This document shows positions 12,026 through 23,895 of a stretch of 38,304 nt of DNA, piece after piece. Origin of the DNA: Ichthyophonus hoferi (Eukaryota; Opisthokonta; Ichthyosporea; Ichthyophonida; Ichthyophonidae); the NCBI GenBank assembly GCA_002751075.1, contig NAOQ01000198.1, forward strand, positions 77,565 through 115,868, given 5' to 3'. The notes beneath the pieces are model-generated. The model saw only the letters and a list, made by a program, of their open reading frames with translations. It searched no databases and was not told the origin of the DNA. The position numbers were made by a program, and so were the translations under genes. Each line of letters starts with the position of its first letter. The first letter of the stretch is position 1.

Positions 12026-14581
12026 ATGTTTAAGGGCCATTATCTTGGCCTAATAATTACTATTAACATGGCTTATAGGTGGCTCTCTGTGGGCTGGACC
12101 CTAGGCCTTCTAGCGCGAGTAGATAGTTTTCCCGAAACCTACAGTGATATACTACACTCTGGGGCACGCATTGTAGGTGGTAGGGGATTATATGAAACAC
12201 CATCATGGATGGCCAGTTTACGCTATCCAAATACCTCAGGCGAACTTGTTCATTTTTGTGGTGGCACCCTGATTGCTGACCGGTGGATACTAACGGCAGG
12301 TCACTGTCTCAAGGAACCACGAGAATGGGTGCAGGTACACTGGGCTATCTCCTAAGACCCTGTGAAGTATAGTCTTTATCAATCATACATACATCTATTC
12401 AATTTGAATTCAAAGCAGTTTCCACATCATTTTTGCAAAATATAAAGTGTACACCCCTCTAGACATAGAATAACTTGTTTTTTAGATATAAATACATGGA
12501 ATTTGTATCTTTTATATAAATATATATTTATAAATACGCTGCCTCTTTCTTTTGCGTTATACAATAAGACCCAAACAAGCACCTTCAGTTATGCGGACAA
12601 TCCTGTAGCTTATGAGTGTGTGGTTAAATATTTTGTGCATATTATATTGATGTTAAGGTGTATATTTATTTTTCTGTCTTTGATCATCAATATTGATTTT
12701 AGAATGTAATCAATACTCAAAAATACCTTTTCTGAGTGTACAGTGTAATAATTGATTGCAGGTATGGATGGGAGGAAATAAGCGAACCAGCAAGAGTTCA
12801 TATGATAAATACAATGTGATTGAAGCCTATAGACACGAGGAATGGACTAAAATACTTCAGAATGATCTGTTATTACTCAAGGTATCTTAGGGTTCATTGT
12901 TTCCATTTAAGACTTGATGATATTCCCTGCCATTTAGCTGGTCTCTCCATCTAATTCCAAGCATCATTACGATTTTTTACTCTGTCTCTAAGCTATTTTT
13001 GTATATTTTGTAACACTTAGGTTTGGATTGGACTAAATAGATAAAGGTTAAGAGTGTGGTTTGCAGGCTTGTATGTGTTGGATATTAAGCGTACCTGCGG
13101 TATTCGCCAGCGTATGTATGAACAGTACTGGAGTGGAAGTATGTGAAGTTATTTGCAACCTATTGCCTGTTGTAGTTTATTTGATGTACTAACTATTTTT
13201 AGTAAATATAAGGGATATAATTCAAATGTGCCAGTGATATTAATGTAAAGAATATTAGTATATCTTACAACAGGGTAGAAGAAGGAAACAATGGAGTCTT
13301 TGAACCTAGAATAATCAATTATGGAATCAGGCTGTGGTTTTGATTTCATAGGGCACTATGTACATATAGGGTAGCAATGTTGATGTCTTGATTATTACTT
13401 ACAGTAAGACAATTTTGTTGATGCATTGCCAATAAAATACCAAGCGGAGATATTTTCAATTGGTTTATTCATTTTGATTGTATCTTTCTTAACGAGTTGA
13501 TCTCCTTGGGCCAACGCCAACATACTTCCTAATACAAATATGAAAGCATTTTTATATTTTCAGGCAAAGAACATGTATTTTTATAAGTGCATTAATAACT
13601 TTACATGTAGGTTGGAGCAAATATAATAATAAGGGCACATGACCTGTAACCTTGTTCTATTTTATTATGTTTTACATCATTTCCTGCTGTCTTCATCTTC
13701 ATCCTGTTTATCTACACTAAATTTTCTACAGCTTGATCGGTCCGCTACCACAACTGCCACCAGCAATCGCTGTGGCTTCAGAAAGCCCATTAAGCTTCAT
13801 TCAAACCCAGATGTAACTCTAGGAACCCGGTTAGAAGTGATTGGCTGGGGTGTGTTGCAGTATGGGTCGCCCACGCTGCCCGATCAGCTTATGCAGGCTT
13901 CCGTCCCAGTGGTATCCAGGCAACGATGCAGAAATTCCAACTTTGGCTTAGTAACCGATGATCAGTTCTGCGCTGGATACCCTGAGGGCAAGTATGTGTC
14001 TACCTGGAAGGAATGGGTTTGCTATGTTAGAGTATGGTATGGGAATAACAATTACATACCTATATAGATAAGTTATGTATGCAGGAACACTTGTTTAAAG
14101 AGGCTGTCTGCCACTCTGTACACTTGCTATTAGTTATAGGTATAAAAGATAAATAGACAATGATAATAAAAGGCGAGTACATGTATTTAATTCTTTCTTG
14201 ACACTGTTACAGATTTTTTTTGTAAATACCGCTTTTACACACACCATGTATTGCTCAAACTATCGTATTTAGTTTTTTATTTTTTATTTATTATTATTTT
14301 TATCACTTTATTTCACTCTCTTGAACTTCATTATTTTTTACAGGATCGATGCATGTACTGGTGACAGTGGTGGGCCTGCCTTTATTCGTGGCACTAATGG
14401 AGATGATACCCAGTGGGGGATCACAAGCTGGGGCGATGGGTGTGCCAAGTACGATCGGTACGGTGTGTATGTCAACATTGCTGCCTATATTGACTGGATA
14501 GTGGACATGATGGACCCTGATCTTCCTTACAGTGGCACAGTAGATGTGGCCACACCTGAGCTAAAGGTAGTCTTGGAGTAG
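12026..14581 (+). CDS. Secreted trypsin-like serine protease (S1 family), 4 exons
   Basis: Exons 12026-12334, 12762-12881, 13732-13991 and 14344-14581 give 308 residues with consistent phases (0, 0, 2). The zymogen cleavage site is Arg48 before IVGG. The catalytic triad is present: His93 in LTAGHC, Asp138 in QNDLLLLK, Ser238 in CTGDSGGP. Asp232, six residues before the serine, and the glycine in SWGDGCA predict trypsin specificity (cleavage after Lys/Arg). Translation may start at 12026 or at the in-frame ATG at 12068. The latter begins [20 protein letters not shown], a plausible signal peptide with a better start context. The protein would be exported as a proenzyme and cut at IVGG. The terminal exon runs about 25 residues past the usual C-terminal helix. 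It contains a possible donor at 14566/14567, which would join it to the exons from 15073. The substrate is unknown. Confidence 0.93.
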
Positions 14582-14719
14582 TGTTTTCAGTTAATATATA
14601 GCAAGGGACAATGGTAAAAGATAGTGTTAGCTCCAAAGTGGGGGCACTGTGATAGCGATGTGTGTGCAGGTAAATCATTTATCGAGTAGTGATAGGCAGT
14701 TTGTTCTAGTTGACCTGTG

Positions 14720-14812
14720 AATAAATGAAGAAATGGTATTGTTTATCTGAACCACTAGAGATGATTGTCTTTTTTGAAGTATCTTTTTTATTGTATATAA
14801 CCAACCAATAAA
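14720..14812 (+). terminator. Candidate polyadenylation signals after the protease
   Basis: AATAAA occurs at 14720-14725 and again at 14807-14812, 139 and 226 bases past the stop at 14581. They support a transcript ending here. In AT-rich DNA such hexamers are common, so a longer transcript is not excluded. Confidence 0.4.
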
Positions 14813-15072
14813 AACAATCGGATTTAATGTTAGGTATTATTGGATAGTAATATATCTTAAATACCTCTTATTCCTTTCAGGCAGCAACTAAATAACCATT
14901 CTCATATATTTGAATGTATATACTGCCAAGAAGAATGGCTTGGCGAAATAATATGTACTATATAATCGGAACTAGCCTATCCCTGTATGATTGCAATAGT
15001 CTCCTAGCATATATAATGCATGCTGTTATCAATGACCCAGAGCTCGAGGTCTGAAAATTACTTACTCCACAG

Positions 15073-17587
15073 AATTATTTCACTGAAGTGCTTCAAGGAG
15101 ATAGTGGTGGTAGTGTGGCACCAATCCTGTATATAGGCTTCAACTGTACGCTGGACTGTCCTATCGAAAGGCAAGACTATGCAATTACCGATGGAACCAC
15201 TATCCAGTGTCCCACTAAGGATGGCACCATGATTCCACCTGCCCTCCTATTGAATATAACTGTCAGAATAGGTCGGAAATTCACTGACACTACTATCAAG
15301 GTTGGGGATGATCCCCGGATTATATGTAGGCGGGCTACAGAACTATGTCGAGAGGTGTGGTTTCATCTGTTTTCTAAGAAAATGATACAACAAAAGAAAA
15401 AGAAAAACACATATATCATCATTATATATAACTACATATCAAATATTTACAAGTGTACACGTGCATAGATAAAGTCTTGCACTGCTAAACCCACAAGCAC
15501 ATACCCATACATGTTCTTATGTATAGATATATAAAAATAGAAACACATATACATACACGTTTACACTCATGTTGACATTATGGCCTGTTTACAAGCATGT
15601 ATATATATATATATGAGTTATGTAGAAAGTCTATATCTACTAGACAATGCACCATTATTAAATCGACACAACTACAAGATGAAGGCTAATTGCATGCTTA
15701 TACATGTCAACTTCATCCTACAAGATAATCCTTTATAGTAGCAAGCTAATCAGTCGACACCTTGACAGGTGGATTTTGGAGTCAATAATGGCTCAGTGTG
15801 TGACCCTGAAGTCCATACGAGTGAAGGCAATAGGGTGATCTGTCGTATAGCCGTATCTAGTCTTATTCCTTCTCCTATTTCTCCACAAACCCTCTCACAG
15901 GCCTTTGTCGTGGATGTCTCGGTTGCCGACACTACTAACCGGGTGAGTGCTATTTATATATATGTGGATTGTATACATATAGTATATATAGTATTCTTAT
16001 ATACATATACAGGTTTGCTAGGCTAAAATTGGGCACTACAAACCTGACCGATAATAGAAATAATGATGGTGTGTGCCGAGATTTAGGAAGCTTTGGTTAT
16101 ATATATATATAATGTTAAAAACTAATTATGTTGCCATTCTATTTTTTCCTTATTACGCCTTTCATGCCATTTCAGAATGCATTGCGAATTAAGTGATAAT
16201 AATAATATATATAGATACACTTAAATATACTTAGAACTATAGAGTCAGGTCTTGCTGTCATTTGGGGTAAACCTTGAAAGAGTATGGAGATAGTGTGAGG
16301 TAGTGATAACTAGTGATGGATGTAGTAAAATGCCAGAGTTGAGAGTTGATTTATAAAAAAGACAGACAACCTAGGTATATATAATCTCTCACCTTGGTTG
16401 CCCATTGCTATTATTAAATACATTTCCTATCTTCTGGCTGAACCCCACCCTCTTTTCTTACTCCAAAACTGACTCTGCCATTATACTACAACTTGCCTGC
16501 AGACCCTAAAGGCCACCACGCTGAACTTTAGACCAATTGTGTCAGGGCTCATAGGAAAATGGAGGCTGCAGGAGGCCATGATCCGATCAATCATTCCCCC
16601 ATCAGGCACCGAGAGCAGCCAGGACAGGCTAATCACTGACGGCACCCTGAGTACTATTGAGGTTAATCAGGCCTTACGTAGGTTGTGGGGCCACTGGACT
16701 TTGGAGAGTAAAGACGATTCAACTGGAGGTAAGGATCTTATGGCTAAAGAGTGGGTGGGTNNNNNNNNNNNNNNNNNNNNNNNNNAAAGAGTGGGTGGGT
16801 GGGTGGGTGGGGGATGGATAGGCAGGAACTTGTGATATTAACAATATACTTCAGAATATTGTTAAGTACCTTGTATAGGATGGTAGGATGGTGGTTTGAC
16901 TGGTGACTCATGCTTTTATCTACTGTGTTGGGATATGTCTACTTGTATATATTAATGTTTGCAATGATGTGGTAGTAGTTACTGAGAATTGAAGGAGGTG
17001 TATATGGCTAGTCCGCCTGTTTGCAGGTTGTTACATGGTTGGCTATTGAAGCTATGTTTGTGGTGTATATATGCTACTGTATATTCACATATGATATATA
17101 TTATATATATTATTGTTGTACACCTTGACAGCTTTTGAGAGTTGCCATGTTTAGTGAAACTACAAATAAGGATATATTGAAAGAATTATAGAGAGGTGTA
17201 GGTAACTATTATCCCTGTGTTGTATATGCTAAGCAATCATAAATACAACTATGGGGCCTGATAAGAGGTTACATTTTGGAGCCTTGACATAATTGTTGAT
17301 ATTATATGTCCTCTACACCTCCAGGGGAAATGTATTGTGTTCAATTAGTGGAAACCCCCTCCAGTTACAGTTATGATTGTACGTTCACTACCACGGGGAA
17401 CGGTACCCTGACCCTATCTATGGAGAAAACGTCGCTATTGTTTGTGAGGGGAACTGATGACTCGGTACAAAGTGTACAATCTACTACAAATTATGTGTAT
17501 GGCCTGGAGAAGGAGGGAACGATGGCTATCGTAAGCACAGGCACCTATCACACCATAGGTCATAACCTAGCCACTGTGTCACTGTAG
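15073..17587 (+). CDS. Unrecognised extracellular-type protein exons (start missing; possibly C-terminal part of the protease)
   Basis: Four exons are supported by long open frames, GT-AG sites and matching phases: 15073-15354, 15769-15942, 16503-16728 and 17325-17587 (TAG). They give 314 residues. I recognise no family with confidence. Cysteines are frequent in the first two exons (GFNCTLDC, TIQC, IICRRATELC, SVCDPE, NRVICRI) and N-glycosylation sequons occur, so secretion is likely. Exon 1 and exon 2 share a loose pattern of Cys-x(n)-C-x(n)-IP-P followed by an alternating V-x-V strand. This resembles a repeated immunoglobulin-like fold such as IPT/TIG; that is tentative. No convincing start codon or signal peptide precedes 15073. 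The first exon begins in phase 0, which matches a donor after Lys304 of the protease (14566), so the two may be one 618-residue gene. No membrane segment is seen at the C-terminus. Confidence 0.6.
16761..16785. other. Assembly gap (25 N)
   Basis: Twenty-five Ns lie in the intron 16729-17324. The 15 bases before the gap (16746-16760) and the 15 after it (16786-16800) are identical, AAAGAGTGGGTGGGT. This suggests that overlapping contig ends were not merged. Confidence 0.95.
16791..16813 (+). repeat. GGGT tandem repeat, G-quadruplex candidate
   Basis: Five G-runs of at least three, spaced by single T, occur directly right of the gap. This matches the usual G3+N1-7 quadruplex rule and could explain the sequencing break. 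Confidence 0.7.
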
Positions 17588-17644
17588 AACACACAAAACA
17601 CTAGGATTGGTTATTAACTTTTTAGATAGTGAATATGATTGGTG

Positions 17645-17650
17645 AATAAA
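17645..17650 (+). terminator. Candidate polyadenylation signal
   Basis: AATAAA lies 58 bases after the stop codon at 17587, a normal distance for the end of the upstream gene. Confidence 0.45.
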
Positions 17651-17900
17651 CCTTTAAGTAAATAATTGTACTGGTTACATTTAATTTATTTAATACATTT
17701 TATTAATATACATAGGTTACACCCTTATTAAGTCATGTTTGTATAACAAGGCCTACTTATCGAATGCATGTGTTAAAAATAAGTGGCTTTACTATTCCCC
17801 TCATATACTCGGGACAATAGGACAAGGGGTAAACCAACAAGTAGATAGTAGATAGGCCTTACAAGCAGCGGAGCCTTTAGGGCATGAGTACACACGTCCC

Positions 17901-18630
17901 CATACAGACAGTACAATACATGATATATAGGACACTATAATATAACGGACATAGGATGTCCGTTTTCTGCTTTACTTGTGCTAATGTTAAAGTTCTCTAA
18001 AGTGTTCCTTGGCGTTTCTTCCTTGCTAGAATCGAAGGAGAGATAAACCCAATGTTTTTTTTTGGCCTACGGATCCCAATTTGGTTGCTGAGGCAATGGT
18101 AGTCTTATCTTGTATAAAGTATTTGTACGTTATTTTATTGTGTAACACTATGAAATCAGGATCTAGACCAAATATGTGATCTCTGGCTATACAGTTCTTG
18201 GTCCAGGTCAATGCCAGTTGACCAGGTGATAAGCCTTTAAACTAAGCATATTATTGAATAGATACTTAGCCCACTTATTATTTAACATGTTGTCCGCTAT
18301 ACTTATTCAATTATTATGTAAAGGATAATGCTATGTATCACGTATGTATCATCAATCAATCTGTGTGATTAAAATGCAGCTGACCAACACTATCTAAAAT
18401 CACAGTAAATTTATGTGCTAAACTGCATTGAAACTCTAATCCTAATTAAATATAATTGGTGGCATCATGTAATTAATTAATTATTAATAATTATTATCTA
18501 ACCCTTAATTATTAATTGAAGCCTTATTCTAAACGCAACTGAACATTTAGAGGTTCAGTGCTACATGAACAATAAGTATTTTCATAAAGACATAATGAAG
18601 TATTCAGCCTAACACTTGCAGGGGCTGAAA
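17901..18630 (-). repeat. Lone copia LTR, family A
   Basis: The right end is homologous to the other three family A LTRs through the outer boundary, near ...GGGGCTGAAA. The left end is estimated from alignment to the LTR at 33595-34404. Its orientation (element reading on the minus strand) is opposite to the copia interior that begins at 18631, so it is not the 5' LTR of that copy. It is best read as a solo LTR. It is diverged from the others at roughly one position in four by eye, so it is old. Confidence 0.75.
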
Positions 18631-18639
18631 TATTTCAGA

Positions 18640-19301
18640 GAAAAAGACTCCAACTAAGACTGACAAGCCAAAAACCCACGTACGCCTAATAGCTTATGAG
18701 ATTCTTCATTACAGGTTTATTTACCCCAGTCCAGCCAACATGCCCCTTGCATTGGCAATGTCAAGCAACATGGTGTTAGACAAGAAGAAGAAGGGTTGTG
18801 GAATCTGCAGTATGTTCAAAGTCAAGATGATTCCATACCCAAAGAGAACTGATTGGGCAACAAGAGTACTACAGAGAGTACACTTGAACTTAGCTGGACC
18901 ATTGTGCAGGTCCTACTCTGGTTTCCAGTATGTGGTAACCTTTACAGCTGAGTACTCAAATTATGTTAAAGTGTATTTACTCAGGAATAAACTAGACACG
19001 TTTGAAGTTTTCAAGAGATAGATACCTCACCTATGTTATAGCCATGTAAGATAAGTTTATGGCCACTCTGGTCACTGACAATAAAACTGAGTATCTGAAC
19101 TCAACATTCTCTTCTTACTTGAAGAAATTTAGTATACACCATCAAACCACCATCCTACATTATCCTGAGCAGAATTTGGCTCAGTGAAAGAATGAACCAG
19201 ACATTGTTCACAATGATAAGGAGTGCTAGAATAGAGAGTGGTTTTCCTCAATATCTTTAGGATGAAGCCATTAAGAAAGCAGCTTTCTCATTGAATGTAC
19301 T
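18640..19301 (+). pseudogene. Copia integrase remnant (family A, plus copy)
   Basis: The pre-integrase/zinc-binding part contains KKKGCGICSM. The catalytic core follows with HLNLAGP and FQYVVTFTAEYSNYVKVYLL, typical of Ty1/copia integrase (rve) domains. A broken PEQNLAQ-type segment follows. It is degenerate. It matches the minus-strand copy near 31.2-32.0 kb. Confidence 0.85.
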
Positions 19302-20031
19302 TGTTATATTACACTAGTAATAAGGTTTGTTTATTGTTTACGTAAGTGAATTACTGACCTCACACTGCGCTACTTTATTGGTTAATCTTACCTAGATTTA
19401 ATTTATTGGAGTTGAGGTTCATAAAATCAATTGGTGATGCATTACTTATAAATAGATATTTTGATCTCGGTATAATTAGATTGGTACACCAATTGGTCTG
19501 CAGCTCAGCCGTGGGGTCTAACCATAGATCCATTATCTTTTATGGAAGAATGTATTATGGTCAACGTAGTACATCCCCACGTTGGCATTGAGAAATAGTT
19601 CCGGGTGAAAAGAGTAGGGTAAGCGGTCATACGCATAATCGTACCCTTATAATAAGGAGATAGGTTTAAATTCCAATCCTGAACTATCTTTGTGAGGACT
19701 ATTTTTAAATAGGCTGGCTGGTCAGTAGATCGACGAGAAACTGTATAACGCCAACTCAGTCCATTATCATGGACCGAAAAAGGTGAATGAATAAATCTTT
19801 TTACATCTTAGTATAGACATTCAGTCCGCATAACCAGAAAAGAAAGATAAAGCTGTTCTTTCTATGGACATCCAGTGAATTGCGCAGAGAGCATTATTCT
19901 ACGACCTTCTTCCTCTTTCCAATCCTAAATTGTTGACGTCTAGCTTAAGGAATTATCCTCTACTGACATTGAGTCAGTGCTGAATACGATTTTAGAATTT
20001 ATATCATAGATGGTAGAGGAAATTTACGGGA
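19302..20031. mobile_element. Unidentified 0.73-kb CpG-rich insertion inside the copia integrase region
   Basis: The boundaries come from comparing the plus and minus family A copies, which match directly on either side. The flanks GTACT and GTGCT could be a slightly diverged 5-bp target duplication. The insert starts TGTTATATTAC and contains TATAAATAG at 19447-19455 and AATAAA at 19790-19795, so its first half resembles an LTR. No matching second LTR is seen. It has about 20 CpGs, far more than the surrounding copia DNA. The family is not determined. Confidence 0.6.
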
Positions 20032-21250
20032 GTGCTTCCAACCAGGTGTCTAACAAAATCGACAATACCATGAGATTTATGCCAACAATTGACCACACCT
20101 TTTAGATGACTCGGAGCTTATGAATGTAGGTGCTACTGTAAGAATAAGACCTCCAACAAGTTGGCACTTCTATGAGTGTATGCAGGGATGCTGAAATATC
20201 AAGAGACTCAGAAAGTATACAAGTTGTTGGAAACCAAGAACAGAAAGATAATAATCAGTAGGGACTGCAAATTGTTAAAAACATTTCCTATGCTGATGAA
20301 CAGCCAAAGCTTCTGTCAGAACACAAGGATATGCTCCCATAAAGAGCCAAAGCTATCAGTACAACTAAAAAAGACCTTTTACCTATCCAGCTTAATTTTC
20401 CTCTATTGAAGAAATCTCAGAAGGATACGTCACGTCAACTCAGAGGGAGTTGACTGAAGAAAATAGAGACAGCAAGGTTGAGGAATCAAGGAGAAATAAA
20501 AATAAGAGGCTAGAGGCCAGTTAGAGGCAGGAAAACAAGGAGATAAATCAAGCAGAAGACATTGGCACACCTTCACGGAAAAGTATGCACCTTTCACTAC
20601 TAGGTTAGGTCGGAGATACTAATCAGACCTTACCTCAACACATGCACCATACTCGATCACAGAAAACAATATATATATGGCCAAACTATACCTAAGTCAG
20701 GCCATGTAGCCATGAGCTCCTCTCAATGGTCTCAATGAGTGGCTGCTATGCAACAGTAAAGGAAGGTTCTGTAAAGCCAATCTACATGGAGAATCGTGGA
20801 TAAATCAAAAAGGGAGACATTGTTAAAACCATTGTAGGTTTTTCAACATAAAAAGGAACAGTCAAAGAAATATCGTGAAATACAAGATATAATTTTTAGT
20901 GATAGGGAACTGACAATGGGAAAACATACACTGCATTGATATAAAGTCTTCGGTTTGCTCCTAGATGACCATATGACTTCTACCAACTCTAGCAGCATCA
21001 AAGGACTTGGAAGCCGTACAACTGAATATAGTAAGAGCCTACCCAAATGGCAAACTGGTAGAAAATATCTACTTGCATCAGCTAGGAAATTTTGAAGACT
21101 CAGACTTCTCAGAAGGTATATGTAAACTTTAAAAAATATTATTTGGACTCAAACAATCTGCACTAGTCTGGCAGCGTACCTTAACTACTTTCCTTTCCTG
21201 GTTACACGGTACTTTTTCCCAACCAACTGTGATTCGTGCCTATTTGTGTC
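20032..21250 (+). pseudogene. Copia integrase tail and reverse transcriptase, first half (family A, plus copy)
   Basis: The linker segment with IIISRDC (the family's usual sRDV motif) at about 20250 is followed from about 20715 by reverse transcriptase. In it the segment around LNIVRAYPNGKLVENIYLHQ matches the conserved lDV.taFLnG.l.e.iym.Q block. It stops where element B is inserted. Many interruptions. Confidence 0.8.
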
Positions 21251-22030
21251 TGTTACGTTCAGAACTTCTAATCGTAAATTGTAATCTATGATTTACGATT
21301 GGACAATCTGATTGAATACTTCTCATTGTTCTTACGATTCTAGAGCGCCCAGAGCGACTGAAATAATTACATGTCCAGTACTCAAGCAATGCATACGTTA
21401 TACCATGCAAACATATATATTATTATAATCCTTATTTGCAAATTTCTACATTTAATACGCTAACAAACATGGGGATGTTATCTTAGTAGCTGTATTAGGC
21501 ACATAGTTAAAAATGTAGAAAACATAACATAGTGCTAATGAAGGAGAGCCTGAACCAATCAGGAACAAATTCCAATTAATGATATATGGAATATCTTTAA
21601 TTAAACTTTTAGTTAGTAAAAGCCCCTAATTACAAAAGAACGCTAACTGCGCTAGTATTTGAGATGGGATAAATTGCAATACCCAACTTTTATATAGTGA
21701 CCAATAATCATTAGTCTCTATTTTAATAAACAAATACAGCACAATAAACCATGTCTAGTGAACAGACAGAAAGCATACTAGGAAACATACACAAATATGG
21801 TGCATATTGTATTTCCATGCATGGTTCAACCAATATAAGTAGGGCATCTTTATCAATTGATGCCGATCACCAGAAAAGTTTGAGATTAGGTTTGGCTCCA
21901 TTTAGTCGAACTAATATTTCACTCATATTTGACATACAACCAGGAGTAACAGACGTTGATCAATTAAGAGAGGATAAAGTAGGAATAGAAATTTATAACA
22001 ATTGTTTAAAGTTCTTTCATGCTTTCAATG
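21251..22030 (+). repeat. 5' LTR of element B
   Basis: It starts TGTTAC and is homologous to 27218-27995 over its whole length. A TATATAG box lies near 21690 and AATAAA motifs near 21725-21745. An ATG at 21751 opens a frame that runs out of the LTR into the interior. The right boundary is good to within about three bases. Confidence 0.85.
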
Positions 22031-23519
22031 GGTTTATTGGGCCCCAGACACACTTAAGAAACTGTCCTGCTCCCAACATTGGTTCATATCAAATTCCTAC
22101 TCTTTCATATCTACTCCAAAATGATAGAACAAACTTCAGTCATCACTCTGCAATAGAACAGCAATTACATCTTTCTTATGTCTTGCATCACTACCAATCA
22201 CACAGTATCCTTCCAATTGTTGTTTTTAAGCAGAACTCAACTGGATTTACCTTCTTATACTCCTTGGGCATCCATTATTTCTAGGATATCCAACTGACAA
22301 GGACTGAACCTTTTAGTTCCACCTTTACCACTGAGGTTCCACAGAAACCCTCACTCAGTTGACTCAACAACTAACATACAGGCTTTTGATCAGTCTATTC
22401 AGTTGAATATTCCCAAAGCAATTCCAATGGCAGAGAATACCTCTACTACTAGTAAACCATTCCTTACCCTTAATAGTCTGCCCAACTAATGGAACATTTC
22501 ATGATCTCTGCTCGTAATGAAAATCAGCAACTCTAAGCTAAAATTCACTGACTAGCTCAACAACAAACTGCACCAATATTATCATCTCAAGATCAATCGC
22601 GGACTCCTAATCAACATCAACAGAGGTCTTATGCTACACTCCCTACTGTGAATCTTCAAAATTATCCATTCCTCCTTGTAATCAAGAAATAGTTATTCAA
22701 TCAAATGATTCATCCCAGGTATTTCAATGAAACAACCAACACATGTTTTCTTTTTCTGACTAGACTAAAGATCTATCATTAACTTGCCAATTATGCAATT
22801 GCGCTAATTGACTTATTACTCCACCCAATCAAAACGACATCAACTCACTATACTTTTTTTCCATAATTCCTAGAGATAAACTCCAATGTCAAGCATACCT
22901 TCATCAATTGGTTGGTTTACCCGAATGCCTAAGTGCTGGTATTCATGACAATAGCATCAGATAATGGGCTTATTAAAAGTTCAGTCTCCTAAAAGCTCGT
23001 TATGAAAAACTACAGATGGCTGACATACATCACCTTGATATGCAACTTAGTGATATCAAGATTTACCTAACTGAATCCCCAAAACAATTTATAGATAGTT
23101 TCCAAAACTTTGCCAGAAAACATGAAAAATCCTCCTGTCAACTCTCAGATATTTATCAAACGGCCCTTATTTTCAAGATTATTTGTTTATTAAGGCCAAG
23201 CTTCCAATCTATAATGGATGGATTTTTCCTTAAGGATGCTGAACATCCTACATGGATGATTCTTCACGGCTACATGACTCACCACGCCATCTATGAAAAC
23301 TCTCAGGTGGTACCCATCACTATCAAAAAAATACCTAACCACCTTTCTTTTGGCTTAAAATTACCACGTAATCTCAAAGGCAGTTTGTTTTTTGGTTTCA
23401 CCTCAGCTCTCACATCAGTCACAACACTGAAAGCTGCTCTTTTAATCCTGAGTGTCCCAAATATGGAAAACATTTTTAACACCAGAAGAATACTACATTT
23501 TCTGCCTCAGTCAACATGA
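21751..23519 (+). pseudogene. Gag region of element B
   Basis: The frame beginning MSSEQTESILGNIHKYG at 21751 starts inside the LTR and runs to 22284. A second long stretch at 23016-23519 (for example SPKQFIDSFQNFARKH) resembles a copia capsid segment in position and composition. The assignment rests mainly on its place between LTR and protease. It is broken. Confidence 0.65.
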
Positions 23520-23556
23520 CTGCAACTTCCTCACACCCCCCAAACTAAGATGATCA

Positions 23557-23895
23557 ATGCCCTTACAATCATATAATCTCCAATTACCAGTTATTTGCAG
23601 CAATCACTTAAATTTGGTGGCCCTCAAACAAAAGGTAGACACACATTATCATGCTAACAAAACCTCCATGACACAGATCTGTGTTACCCATGACTCACCT
23701 ACTACATATATTGACTTCTCAATTAGAAGCTTTCTTGTAGACAGTGGGTGTTTCTGTCATATTCCCATCCGTTGTGATGCCTTTCAAGTCTTCATACCCA
23801 TCAACTTAAATTGCACACTTGCTAATGACACTGTTGTCCTTACAACACACAATGACACTATTACCCTCAGCTCTCATATCAACAATATCACGTGA
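23557..23895 (+). pseudogene. Copia aspartic protease remnant (element B)
   Basis: FLVDSGCFCHI carries the D-S-G active-site triad preceded by hydrophobic residues, at the position expected between gag and integrase in Ty1/copia elements. Confidence 0.75.

Noticed and set aside
14935-15054. A 39-residue plus-strand open frame (MAWRNNMYYIIG...) just before the downstream exons
   Set aside because: It could have supplied a start for the downstream gene, but the only in-phase donor leaves an impossible 22-base intron, and another donor is out of phase.
19605-19680. tRNA-like box B (GGTTTAAATTCC) and weak box A, suggesting a tRNA gene or SINE
   Set aside because: The anticodon stem does not pair properly, no acceptor stem is found, and no poly-A or repeat end follows. 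Chance similarity is more likely.
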